A program made the translations under genes and the position numbers. 64,000 nt of DNA from Saccharomonospora sp. CUA-673 (GTDB lineage Bacteria > Actinomycetota > Actinomycetes > Mycobacteriales > Pseudonocardiaceae), in contig NZ_MKKE01000011.1 of assembly GCF_001942305.1 (NCBI RefSeq), positions 1 to 64,000 of the forward strand, written 5' to 3'. The notes beneath the pieces are model-generated. The model was not told the DNA's origin, made no database searches, and saw only the letters and a program-made list of their open reading frames with translations. Positions within the stretch are counted from its first letter, which is position 1; each line of letters opens with the position of its first letter. Positions 1 to 9,448 of this stretch are shown piece after piece.

Positions 1-101
1 TCCAGCAGGCGCAAGGGTTCGTTGCTGTGTGGCGGTTGTGGGGTGGGTTGCGCCCTGCCTGGAGCGTGATGGTTGCTGTTTTAGGTCGACGGGATGACAC
101 T
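1..101. repeat. Upstream repeat of DUF222/HNH gene (copy 1, cut by window edge)
   Basis: The right arm at 49-101 repeats the sequence in front of the second DUF222/HNH gene (24331-24384), including TTGCGCCCTG and AGGTCGACGGGATGACACT (83-101). Bases 1-14 look like the end of the matching left arm of the palindrome, with two bases missing. The rest of the left arm would lie outside the window. It is probably a cis-acting part of this gene family. Confidence 0.6.
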
Positions 102-228
102 CCGGGTGCTGGGGTTTGTTTGGGTTGGGTGGGTGGTTTCGTTGGGGGCTTTGTGTGGGGGCCCTTGCTTCGCTCGGCCTCGGGTTCTGTCGGGTTGACT
201 TTTGATTGTTCGTCGAACTGGTGTTTGG

Positions 229-234
229 TATTAT
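229..234 (+). promoter_or_regulatory. -10 element, leaderless promoter of DUF222/HNH copy 1
   Basis: TATTAT lies six bases before the GTG at 241. Copy 2 has TATAGT seven bases before its GTG, so the arrangement is conserved. This supports transcription starting at or near the start codon and supports the chosen start. Confidence 0.45.
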
Positions 235-240
235 GGGCTG

Positions 241-1455
241 GTGACCGGTGGTGGATCTCTTGTTCAGTCTGTGCAGTCGCTTCGGGTGCGGCGGGCACGG
301 ATGGATGCTGAGGAGATGAGCCTGTTGGCCTCGCTGCGCCGTCGGACGAAGCTGAGCTGCCGTGGTTTGCCGAGTCGTTGGTGCCGGAGTATCGGGCCTC
401 GCGGGAGTTGTTCTCGGGCGGGTGCATACGGCCGTGTCTTTGGTGTCGCGGATGCTCGGCTGTTATCGCTGATGGAGGACGGGAAAGTCGAGTATTACGC
501 CGCCTCCCGCGTCGTTGATGTGACTGGTGTGTTGACCGACTCGCAGGCTCGTGAGGTCGACTCGTTGTTGGCCGACAAGCTCGCCTCGGCGGCCGAGACC
601 ATGTGGTTACCCCACAATCTGGTTCGCGCGGTACGTCGACTGGTCGACAAGGTCGACCCCGCCGGTCGGGTTGAGCGTGCTCGCAAGGCCGACGAGGGGC
701 GGAAGGTCACGTTGGAGCACGGCGAAAACTGCCAGTCCCGTCTCGTGACCACCATGCGGTCCGAAGTTGCCGCGGCTTGCTACGCGCGGGTCGACTCGCT
801 GGCTCGGCAACGCAAGTGTGATGGGCACGAGCGAACCTATGACCAGTTGCGTGCGGACGTGGTTGCTGACCTGCTGCTGGGCAACGACCCCGGAGCGAAG
901 ACGCCCGAGGTGTCTGCGGTGGTCTACGTGCACATACCCGTCGACACCGCCCTGTCCATCTCCGAAACCGGGGCCGAGCTCGACGGCTACGGACCCATCC
1001 CCGGCGCCATCGGCCGAGAAATCGCCACCAACCCCACATCGACCTGGCGCAAGGTCCTCTGCGACCCCGCCACCGGCGACCCCGTCGACCTGGGCCGGTC
1101 CCGCTACCGACCCACCGCCACACTCCGCGAAGCCATGCGGGTGCGCGACCGGGAATGCGTCATCCCCTGGTGCCACCGGCCAGCACGACATTGCGATACC
1201 GACCACGAACGCGAATGGGCCCGTGACAACGGACCCACCTCACTGACCAACCTCACCGCACGCTGCCGCCGACACCACCGCATGAAAAACACCCCCGGCT
1301 GGACCACCACCCACCACCCGGCCAGGCGGACCACCACCGTCACCACACCACTCGGCCGCGCACACACCGGACGGCGAACACCCGTCCTCACACCGAAACC
1401 GAAAGCGCCGCCGCCCGGCCAACCGCCGGACCCGGACGAACCACCGCCGTTCTGA
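241..1455 (+). CDS. DUF222/HNH endonuclease family protein (13E12-type), frameshifted in 5' part
   Basis: DUF222 domain followed by a C-terminal HNH nuclease domain, the architecture of the M. tuberculosis 13E12 repeat proteins. The HNH region is intact (CVIPWCHRPARHCDTDH, later CRRHHR). It is a paralogue of the gene at 24491-25720, to which it aligns over most of its length. The GTG at 241 matches the paralogue's start. Between about 330 and 470 the paralogous reading moves through all three frames (APSDEAELPWF, then VHTAVSLVSRM, then MEDGKVEYY), which needs three single-base deletions, so the open frame there is not the true protein. Either the gene is decaying or the sequence has errors. 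Target and biological role are unknown. Confidence 0.75.
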   Translation: MTGGGSLVQSVQSLRVRRARMDAEEMSLLASLRRRTKLSCRGLPSRWCRSIGPRGSCSRAGAYGRVFGVADARLLSLMEDGKVEYYAASRVVDVTGVLTDSQAREVDSLLADKLASAAETMWLPHNLVRAVRRLVDKVDPAGRVERARKADEGRKVTLEHGENCQSRLVTTMRSEVAAACYARVDSLARQRKCDGHERTYDQLRADVVADLLLGNDPGAKTPEVSAVVYVHIPVDTALSISETGAELDGYGPIPGAIGREIATNPTSTWRKVLCDPATGDPVDLGRSRYRPTATLREAMRVRDRECVIPWCHRPARHCDTDHEREWARDNGPTSLTNLTARCRRHHRMKNTPGWTTTHHPARRTTTVTTPLGRAHTGRRTPVLTPKPKAPPPGQPPDPDEPPPF

Positions 1456-1462
1456 CGGTTTC

Positions 1463-1939
1463 CTACTCCAGGCCGCCCTCGGCTGCGGGCTTCAACAACG
1501 GGGCGCCGGGGCCGAGGCGGGACAGTCGGTCGTCCACGTTGTGCAGCCCGCACGCACGCAGCGACAGGCAACCGCAACCGACACAGCCCGTCAGCTGGTC
1601 CCGTAACCGCTGCAACGCATCGATCCGCGCGTCCAACTCGTCACGCCACCCACGCGACAGCCGCGCCCAATCGGCCTTCGTCGGCGCATGATCGTCCGGG
1701 AGCGTCGACAGTGCCTCGCCGACATCCTCCAGACTCAACCCCACCCGCTGCGCAGCACGGATGAAGGCGATCCGCCGCAACACCGACCGCGGATACCGCC
1801 GCTGATTCCCACTCGACCGCTCCGACGTGATCAACCCACGATCCTCGTAGAACCGCAGCGCCGTATGCGGCACGCCGCTGCGCTCCGCGACCTGCCCGAT
1901 GGTCAGATGATCGGCCAATCTCCTCGACACAACACCCAC
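1463..1939 (-). CDS. soxR: Redox-sensitive MerR-family regulator SoxR
   Basis: 158 aa. It has an N-terminal MerR winged helix (residues 12-80, starting LTIGQVAERSGVPHTALRFY) and a dimerisation helix. The C-terminal cluster motif has Cys119, Cys122, Cys124 and Cys130 (CVGCGCLSLRAC), the spacing and numbering of E. coli SoxR, where these residues hold the [2Fe-2S] cluster. In actinomycetes SoxR responds to redox-cycling compounds and controls small oxidoreductase or efflux genes rather than soxS. The start is GTG. The neighbouring genes do not show which promoters it controls, and I saw no SoxR box I could defend. Confidence 0.92.
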   Translation of the reverse strand: MGVVSRRLADHLTIGQVAERSGVPHTALRFYEDRGLITSERSSGNQRRYPRSVLRRIAFIRAAQRVGLSLEDVGEALSTLPDDHAPTKADWARLSRGWRDELDARIDALQRLRDQLTGCVGCGCLSLRACGLHNVDDRLSRLGPGAPLLKPAAEGGLE

Positions 1940-1967
1940 GGTAACCGCACCGGACCACGACTTCCAC

Positions 1968-2825
1968 CTAACTCGAAGTGGCAGCGTGTCCGTACGACCG
2001 GACGCCGGGGTCAGTGCGCGGCGACGTGCTTGCCGTAGGCTCGATCACCTGATCCAACACGGCCCCACCCGGCTGACGCCACAACTCGGCGTCGAACACC
2101 TCCACCTCGATCGGCCCGTCATACCCGGCCGCCTCGACGCACGCGCGCAACCGACGATGATCGATCGGACCCGCACCCGGCAACGAACGCGCCATCAGCC
2201 CGTCCGTGATCGGCACCTGCTGATCGCACACGTGGAAGCCCGCGATCCGGCCCGCCGCCCGCTCGATCGACTCCTCGACCCGCGGATCCCACCACACATG
2301 GAACTCGTCCACGACCACCCCGACCGCATCCGCCGGATGTTCCTCGGCAATCGCCAAGGCCTGCTCCACAGTGGACAACACCGATCGTTCCGCACACTGC
2401 ATCGGATGCAACGGTTCCAAACCCAACCGCACCCCACGCTCACGCGCATACGGCGCCAACTCGCCCACCGCATCCGCCACCCGCTGCCGCGAGGCGCGCA
2501 GATCACCCTCGGCGACACCGCCGACCACCAACACCAGCACGTCGGCGCCGATCGTCACCGCCTCGTCGATCGCCTCACGCGTCTGCGCCACCCCGTCCAC
2601 CGGCCGTCCCTCCGGCGTGACCCCCGTGAAGAAACCACCGCGGCACAACGACGACACCCGCACCCCGTGCTCGGCCAACAACCGCGCCGTCTCCGCCGCC
2701 CCCACCTCGGCCACCTTGTCCCGCCACAAACCGATCCACTCGACCCCACGGTCCGCGCACCCACGCACCGCCTCCGGCAACGACCAGCTCTTCGTGGTGA
2801 TCTGATTCAGACTCAACCGGTTCAT
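1968..2825 (-). CDS. Sugar phosphate isomerase/epimerase-like TIM-barrel protein
   Basis: 285 aa. AP-endonuclease-2/xylose-isomerase-like TIM barrel: N-terminal SLNQITTKSW, a central GLEPLHP segment with the typical metal-ligand Glu, VVVDEFHVWWDP, and a C-terminal IEVEVFD strand. Proteins of this family isomerise or epimerise sugars, keto-sugars or cyclitols using a divalent metal. The ATG at 2825 overlaps the end of the DUF993 gene, so the two are translationally coupled. Together with the oxidoreductase at 8273 it probably forms a carbohydrate or cyclitol catabolic route. The substrate cannot be named from sequence. Confidence 0.8.
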   Translation of the reverse strand: MNRLSLNQITTKSWSLPEAVRGCADRGVEWIGLWRDKVAEVGAAETARLLAEHGVRVSSLCRGGFFTGVTPEGRPVDGVAQTREAIDEAVTIGADVLVLVVGGVAEGDLRASRQRVADAVGELAPYARERGVRLGLEPLHPMQCAERSVLSTVEQALAIAEEHPADAVGVVVDEFHVWWDPRVEESIERAAGRIAGFHVCDQQVPITDGLMARSLPGAGPIDHRRLRACVEAAGYDGPIEVEVFDAELWRQPGGAVLDQVIEPTASTSPRTDPGVRSYGHAATSS

Positions 2826-3981
2826 CGCCGCACCCCCGCCACATCCAGCAGCGCACCCATCCGCGCCACCGCCCGCTCCGGATCGACGATCAACCCCGCC
2901 GCATCGGCCAACCGCAACACCTCCGACAGGTGCACGATCGAGCGCGCCGACTCCAACCCGCCCACCATGCGGAAGTGCTCCTGATGACCGTTCAGGTACG
3001 CCAGGAACACCACCCCGACCTTGTAATGCTGCGTCGCGCCCGGAAGATCTGCCGCGACAACGGCACCGTCGGCCCGAACAACTCGTGGAACCGCGCGACA
3101 TCACCCTCGTCGAGCGCAGCCAACGCCGCCCCCGCCACCGGCGCGATCGGATCGAAGATGCCCAACAGCGCCTCGCTGTGCCCCACCTCGTCACCCGCGA
3201 TCAGATCCGGATAGTTGAAATCGTCGCCCGTGTAACAGGCGACCCCATCCGGCAGGGCCCGCCGGAACTCCGTCTCGACCTCCGCATCGAGCACCGACAC
3301 CTTCACGCCCGCCACCGTCGACGCATGCTCCGTACACAACGCCGCCAGCTCACGCGCCGCCGCCCGCACGTCGGAATGCCCCCAGTAGCCCGCCAACGCG
3401 GCATCGAACGGCTCGCCCAGCCAGTGCAACAACACCGGACCATCCGATTCGGACAACAACTTCCCGTACGCATCGTGATACGCCTGTGGACCGTCCGCGG
3501 CCGCCGCCAACCCACGGCTGGCCATCACCACCGGAACCGCGCCCTCCCCGGACACCAACTCCAGCTGTTCGCGCCACGCGTCCACCACGGCGTCCACAGT
3601 GGCCGGCCCGGGCGGCAACTGATCCGTGCCGACACCCGCCACCCACGGCCTCCCGCCGGCCCGCGCCGCCGCACCCGTGCGCCGGATCAACTCCTGCGTC
3701 GCCGCCCAGTCCAGGCCCATGCCGCGCTGCGCCGTGTCCATCGCCTCGGCCACGCCCAACCCGCACGACCACAGGTGCTCCCGGAACGCCAACGTCGCGT
3801 CCCAGTCGAGATGCACCACATGCGTCGGATCGTCGGCCGACAACGGATCGGCCACGACATGCGCCGCCGCGTACGCCACGCGCGATGTCGGGGGAGTCGT
3901 GGGGGGCACCGGGGCGCTCGCCCCCGACGGACTCCACTGCCGCAGGGAACCGTCGGCGGACGGGAGTGGCAACGAGCTCAT
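2822..3981 (-). CDS. DUF993 family protein (dihydrodipicolinate synthase/aldolase-like), one frameshift
   Basis: About 386 aa when repaired. It belongs to the DUF993 family, which has a DHDPS-like aldolase barrel; ATREP-type members sit with Gfo/Idh oxidoreductases and TIM-barrel isomerases in sugar catabolism loci. The ATG at 3981 follows a good GAAGGAG ribosome site. The reading frame breaks near 3037-3045: LSRQIF continues in another frame as TQHYKVGVVFLAYLNG and runs to the stop that overlaps the next gene. One missing base explains this. Twin operators at 4065-4091 lie 84 bp upstream, so the LacI-type regulator next door very likely controls it. Function is inferred only from fold and context. 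Confidence 0.75.
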
Positions 3982-4064
3982 GATCACTCCTTCGTGGTCA
4001 GGACGCCGTACCTGAAGCGCAGTCCTCGATGGCAGCCGCGGACGGCCACCTTCGAGAACAATCG

Positions 4065-4091
4065 TAGAAGCGCTTGCAGAAAACGCTTTCA
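4065..4091. promoter_or_regulatory. Twin LacI-type operators upstream of the DUF993 operon
   Basis: TAGAAGCGCTTGCA (4065-4078) and AGAAAACGCTTTCA (4078-4091) are two 14-bp LacI-family-like half-palindromic boxes with a central CG, sharing one base. The pair at 5303-5329 has the same layout. They lie between the end of the lacI-like gene and the DUF993 start, where repression or activation of the minus-strand operon would act. Confidence 0.7.
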
Positions 4092-4144
4092 TTCGACCAT
4101 AGACGCCTCCGGCACGTGCGACAAGACGTGCGTCCCGGCCGGAC

Positions 4145-5188
4145 TCAGCCGTCGACCGGGCGCGTGCTGTCGCGCACGACGACCTCGGCGGGCATCCGCA
4201 GGATGCGCCTGCGCTTGCCCTGCTGCTCCCGGACGGCCAACTCCATGGCCCGCTCGCCCAGCTCCTCGAGGGGGAGCGCGACGGTGGTCAGCGGCGGTGT
4301 GAGGTCGCGTACCACGGGGATGTCGTCGAACCCGGCCACCGAGACGTCGCCCGGCACCGAGAGGCCCGTCTCGCGCAACGCGGTCATGGCGCCGATGGCC
4401 ATCACGTCCGTCACGGCGAACACGCAGGTCACGTCGGGTTCACCGCCGCTGCGCGTGAGGAGTTCCGACATCGCCGCATGGCCGCCGTCGCGGGTGAACG
4501 CGCCCTCGACGATCCGGTCGTCGGCGAGCTCGACGCCGGCCTCGGCCAGTCCCTCGCGGAAACCCTTCAGCCGGTCCACCACCGTCGTCAGCGCAGGCGG
4601 TCCGGTGAGCACGGCGAACCGGCGATGCCCCTGGGCCGTGAGCGTGCGCGCCAGCTTCGCCGCCCCCTCGCGGTTCTCGGGCTGGACGCTGTCGACCTTC
4701 AGGGTGCGGTGCCGGCTGACCACGGCCACCTGGCCGCCGCCGCGCTGGTACGGCTCGATCTCGGCGGCCAGGGCGCGTTCCCACTCGCGGTCCTCGAAAC
4801 CGGACCCGACGAGCAGGATCGCCGAGGCCCGCTGGGCCCGCAGCATCGAGATGTAGGCGATCTCCTTCTGCGGGTCGCGGAACGTGCTCGCCAGCATCAC
4901 GAGCAGGCCGGCCTCGTCGGCCGCGCGCATGACCCCCCGCGAGATGGCGGCGAAGTAAGGGTCGCTGACGTCGTGGCAGATCACGCCCACCGTGCGGTGC
5001 GCCCCGCCCGCGAGTGCCTGGGCGTGCGCGTTCGGCGTGTAGGCCAGGTGTTGGGCAGCCGCGACCACACGGTCACGCAGGTCGGGGCGCACTTTGGTGG
5101 TGCCGTTGAGCGCACGCGACGCGGTGGCGAGGGAGACCTGCGCCTCGCGCGCGACGTCCTCGAGCGTGACATGTGGCCGACCGTCCAT
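4145..5188 (-). CDS. LacI-family transcriptional regulator
   Basis: 347 aa. It has an N-terminal LacI helix-turn-helix (residues 7-30, VTLEDVAREAQVSLATASRAL) with hinge helix (NAHAQALAGG), then a periplasmic-binding-protein-like sensor domain (RTVGVICHDVSDPYF...) ending VVVRDSTRP. It sits between two operons pointing away from it, each preceded by twin operators, so it is the likely local regulator. The operators at 5303-5329 also lie in its own promoter region, which suggests autoregulation. The effector is probably the imported compound or an intermediate made from it. Confidence 0.9.
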   Translation of the reverse strand: MDGRPHVTLEDVAREAQVSLATASRALNGTTKVRPDLRDRVVAAAQHLAYTPNAHAQALAGGAHRTVGVICHDVSDPYFAAISRGVMRAADEAGLLVMLASTFRDPQKEIAYISMLRAQRASAILLVGSGFEDREWERALAAEIEPYQRGGGQVAVVSRHRTLKVDSVQPENREGAAKLARTLTAQGHRRFAVLTGPPALTTVVDRLKGFREGLAEAGVELADDRIVEGAFTRDGGHAAMSELLTRSGGEPDVTCVFAVTDVMAIGAMTALRETGLSVPGDVSVAGFDDIPVVRDLTPPLTTVALPLEELGERAMELAVREQQGKRRRILRMPAEVVVRDSTRPVDG

Positions 5189-5302
5189 TCGCGACCCTCC
5201 CGCTTCATCTCGTCGCCATCGCCTCAGCGTAAGCCACCAGGACCGGAGGTCCGGCGCTTGACCGCCTCAGTGCGGTCTGCCTACGCTGTGCCCACCATAG
5301 CG

Positions 5303-5329
5303 TGAAAGCGCATTCAGAAAGCGCATTCA
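5303..5329. promoter_or_regulatory. Twin LacI-type operators between lacI and the ABC importer operon
   Basis: TGAAAGCGCATTCA at 5303-5316 is followed by AGAAAGCGCATTCA at 5316-5329, a near-perfect direct repeat sharing one base. It matches the layout of the pair at 4065-4091. It lies 53 bp before the permease start and 115 bp before the lacI start, so it can serve both directions. Confidence 0.75.
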
Positions 5330-5381
5330 CGCACCTCTATCGGGTGCTGGTACTGACACGTTCGACGGTGAACGGAGGGTC

Positions 5382-6263
5382 ATGGTCACGCACACACAGT
5401 CCGCGCGGGACGGGCGGCAGGAGTCGGGAGGCGAGTCCTCCGGCATCGCCGAACGCCGCCGACCCGGCATGGTGCAACGGCTCGGCGGATTCCTGGAGCG
5501 TTCGTGGCGGCCGTTCGCCCTGCTCGCCGGCCTGTTGGTCGCCTGGTGGGCGGTGACGGCGGCCGAGCTCGTGGAGCCCTACCTGATCCCCTCGCCCGGT
5601 GACACGTTCGACGCCATCGCCCAGCGGCCCGAGTACTTCTGGGAACACACCTGGACGACCTCGTACGAGACGCTGCTCGGGTTCGGCATCGCCATCGCGG
5701 TCGGGGTGATCTCGGCTGTGCTGATGGTGCAGTCGCAGACCCTCGAGAAGACGCTGTACCCGCTGCTGCTGTTCGCCCAGGTGATCCCGAAGATCGCGAT
5801 CGCCCCGCTGTTCGTGGTGTGGCTCGGGTTCGGTATGGGCCCGAAGGTGCTCGTGGCGGTGCTGATGGCGTTCTTCCCCGTCGTCATCTCGATGGTGACC
5901 GGTCTGAAATCGGTCGATCCGGAGATGCTGCAGTTGTCCTCGACGATGGGCGCCAAGCCCTGGCAGACGTTCTGGAAGATCCGGTTCCCGGCGTCGTTGC
6001 CGCATCTGTTCGCAGGACTGAAGGTCGCGGCCACGATGGCCGTGACGGGCGCGGTCGTCGGCGAGTTCGTCGGCGCGGACGCCGGCCTCGGGTTCGTCAT
6101 CCTGCAGGCCAACGGAAACCTCGATACGCCCATGCTGTTCGCGGGACTGCTGATCATGTCGCTGCTCGGCGTCCTGCTGTTCGTGCTCGTGGAATGGGCC
6201 GAGCAGCTGCTGCTGCCCTGGCACGCCAGCCGCCGCGACGAAGGCGCCACCACAACGCTGTGA
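5382..6263 (+). CDS. ABC transporter permease (SsuC/TauC-like)
   Basis: 293 aa with about six membrane segments and the binding-protein-dependent transport inner-membrane domain. The EAA-like loop is around SSTMGAKPWQTFWKIRFPASLP. The N-terminal 45 residues are cytoplasmic and charged. The start follows GGAGGGTC. It is the first gene of an importer operon (permease, binding protein, ATPase) of the nitrate/sulfonate/taurine/thiamine-precursor class. With sugar-type enzymes alongside, sulfonate uptake is not the only possibility. Controlled by the twin operators at 5303-5329. Confidence 0.88.
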   Translation: MVTHTQSARDGRQESGGESSGIAERRRPGMVQRLGGFLERSWRPFALLAGLLVAWWAVTAAELVEPYLIPSPGDTFDAIAQRPEYFWEHTWTTSYETLLGFGIAIAVGVISAVLMVQSQTLEKTLYPLLLFAQVIPKIAIAPLFVVWLGFGMGPKVLVAVLMAFFPVVISMVTGLKSVDPEMLQLSSTMGAKPWQTFWKIRFPASLPHLFAGLKVAATMAVTGAVVGEFVGADAGLGFVILQANGNLDTPMLFAGLLIMSLLGVLLFVLVEWAEQLLLPWHASRRDEGATTTL

Positions 6264-6323
6264 CGCCGTGACGGGTTTCGTCCTGTTCGAGTTAGCCCTG
6301 TGAGTCAAAGGAGAGCAATAGCA

Positions 6324-7355
6324 ATGAAGCTACGCGCACTCACCGCAGGAACCGCCTCCGTGGCGTTGCTGCTGGCCGCCGGTTGCGGCGGCGGATCGGA
6401 AGGCGAGACCGTCACCGGCGCCGACGGGCAGGAGCTGGACCAGGTGACGCTCACCCTCAACTGGTATCCCTACGGCGAGCACGCGCCGTTCTACTACGGC
6501 GTGGAGCAGGGCATCTTCGAGGAGCACGGAATCTCCCTCGAGGTGCGGGCCGGTCAGGGTTCGCAGAAGACCGTCCAGGCGACCGCCGCCGGGCAGACCG
6601 ACTTCGGCTGGGCCGACACGCCCGCGCTGCTGTCCGGCGTCTCGCAGGGACTCGACGTCAAGAGCATCGGCGTCTACCTGCAGACCACGCCGTCGTCGGT
6701 GCAGTTCTTCGCCGAGCAGGGCGTCGAGTCGCCGGACGACCTCAAGGGCAAGACCGTGGCCAGCACGGCCGGTGACGCGTTGACGGACGTGTTCCCGTTG
6801 TTCCTCGAGGCGAACGGACTGTCCGACGAGGACGTCAGGGTGCAGAACACCGACGCCGCGGGGAAGATGGCCGCCGTCATGTCCGGCCAGACCGACGCGC
6901 TGCTCGGCTACGCGACCGACCAGGGTCCGACGATGCAGGAGGAGTCGGGCAAGGAGGTCTCGTACCTGCGGTGGGCCGAGAACGGTCTGAACTTCTTCAG
7001 CAACGGCCTGCTCACCGCCCAGGACGTCCTCGACGACCGCGGTGACCTCGCCCAGCGCATGGTCGCCGCGACGACCGAGGCGTGGGAGCAGGCCGCCGAG
7101 GACCGCGAGGCCGCGGTCGAGGCGATGGAGGGTTCGTCGGAGCAGCTGCCGTCGAAGCAGGTCCTCACCGAGCAATTCGACGAGACGCTCGAACTGCTGC
7201 ACACCGAGGCGACCGAGGGCGAGCGCCCCGGTGTGAACACCGCCGAGGACTGGGAGCAGACGATCGGCATCTTCGCCGACGCCGGGGTCATCGAGGAGGC
7301 GGGCGAACCGTCCGAGTACTGGGTCGACAACGTCGCGCCGGCCGCTCAGGAATAG
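6324..7355 (+). CDS. ABC transporter substrate-binding lipoprotein (NMT1/SsuA-like)
   Basis: 343 aa lipoprotein with signal peptide and lipobox LLLAAGC, so the mature protein starts at that Cys and is anchored outside the membrane. The body is an NMT1/THI5/SsuA-like periplasmic binding fold (LTLNWYPYGEHAPFYYGVEQG, then GQTDFGWADTPALL). This family binds small molecules such as sulfonates, nitrate, pyrimidine precursors and aromatic acids. The start chosen is the ATG after AAGGAG; the in-frame GTG at 6300 would add eight residues. It lies between permease and ATPase genes. Confidence 0.88.
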   Translation: MKLRALTAGTASVALLLAAGCGGGSEGETVTGADGQELDQVTLTLNWYPYGEHAPFYYGVEQGIFEEHGISLEVRAGQGSQKTVQATAAGQTDFGWADTPALLSGVSQGLDVKSIGVYLQTTPSSVQFFAEQGVESPDDLKGKTVASTAGDALTDVFPLFLEANGLSDEDVRVQNTDAAGKMAAVMSGQTDALLGYATDQGPTMQEESGKEVSYLRWAENGLNFFSNGLLTAQDVLDDRGDLAQRMVAATTEAWEQAAEDREAAVEAMEGSSEQLPSKQVLTEQFDETLELLHTEATEGERPGVNTAEDWEQTIGIFADAGVIEEAGEPSEYWVDNVAPAAQE

Positions 7356-7402
7356 CGCTGCTGCAACACAGTTCGGACAGCTCACGAGGAGTGGGGAAGC
7401 AC

Positions 7403-8178
<776 letters not shown>

Positions 8179-8272
8179 GCGAGCCGTCCACCCGGGCCCG
8201 GCTGCCGAATCTCCGGCTCCGGGGCGGGCCGAGCTGTCCACTTCGTACACCCACACCCAGAAAGGGCCTGTC

Positions 8273-9425
8273 ATGGTCAACGAGCAGCGATCCATCGGGA
8301 TCGTGATGAACGGTGTCACCGGCCGCATGGGATACCGCCAGCACCTGGTCCGGTCGATCCTGGCGATCCGGGAGCAGGGCGGGCTGCGGCTGCCCGACGG
8401 CACGGTGCTGTGGCCGGAGCCGATTCTGGTGGGGCGCAACGAATCCAAGCTCGCCGAGATCGCCAAGGAGCACCGTCTCGACCGGTGGACCACAGACCTG
8501 GACGAGGCGCTGCGGTCCGGCGCGGAGATCTACTTCGACGCCCAGGTGACGAGCCGCCGCGCCGAGGGGGTGCGCAAGGCGATCGACGCGGGGCTGCACG
8601 TCTACACCGAGAAGCCGATCGCCGAGGACACCGAGGGCGCGCTGGAACTCGGTCGCTGGCCAGGTCTGCGGGCGCAAGGCGGGCGTGGTGCAGGACAAGC
8701 TGTTCCTGCCGGGGCTGCGCAAGCTCAAGCGTCTCGTCGACGGCGGGTTCTTCGGCCGGATCCTGTCGGTGCGGGGCGAGTTCGGCTATTGGGTGTTCGA
8801 GGGCGACTGGCAGGAGGCGCAGCGTCCTTCGTGGAACTATCGCGCCGAGGACGGCGGCGGAATCATCGTCGACATGTTCTGCCACTGGCGGTACGTGCTC
8901 GAGGACATCCTCGCCCCGGTGCGCTCGGTGCAGGCCCTGGCCGCCACGCACATCCCCGAGCGGGTCGACGAGCAGGGTGCCACCTATCCGGCGACCGCCG
9001 ACGACGCTGCGTACGGCATCTTCGAGCTCGACGGCGGCATCGTGGCGCAGCTGAACTCGTCGTGGACCACGCGAGTGTTCCGCGACGAGCTCGTCGAGTT
9101 CCAGGTCGACGGCACGGAGGGCAGTGCTGTGGCCGGTCTGCGGCGGTGCCGCGTGCAGCACCGGGCGATGACGCCGAAGCCGGTGTGGAACCCGGACCTG
9201 CCCGCCACGGAGGACTTCCGCGGCCAGTGGCAGGAGGTGCCGGACAACGCCGAGTTCGACAACGGTTTCAAGGTGCAGTGGGAGATGTTCCTGCGGCACG
9301 TCGCGTCCGACGAGCCGTTCCCGTGGGACTTCCTCGCGGGCGCGCGTGGGGTGCAGCTGGCCGAGCTCGGCCTGGAATCGGCGAAGGAGGGCCGGCGCGT
9401 CGACGTCCCGACGTTGTCGCTCTGA
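8273..9425 (+). CDS. Gfo/Idh/MocA-family NAD(P)-dependent oxidoreductase, one frameshift
   Basis: About 383 aa when joined. The N-terminal Rossmann fold starts SIGIVMNGVTGRMGYRQHL, the Gfo/Idh EKP motif appears as VYTEKPIAED, and the C-terminal alpha/beta domain follows (NYRAEDGGGIIVDMFCHWRY). The frame changes near 8650-8662 and an extra G in CTCGGTCGC would explain it. Members oxidise sugars, sugar acids or inositols. With the DUF993 protein and the TIM-barrel isomerase it makes a three-enzyme set recurrent in actinomycetes. It is the last gene of the importer operon. Confidence 0.82.
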
Positions 9426-9448
9426 CCGGCTGCGGCAGACTGCGGGGT

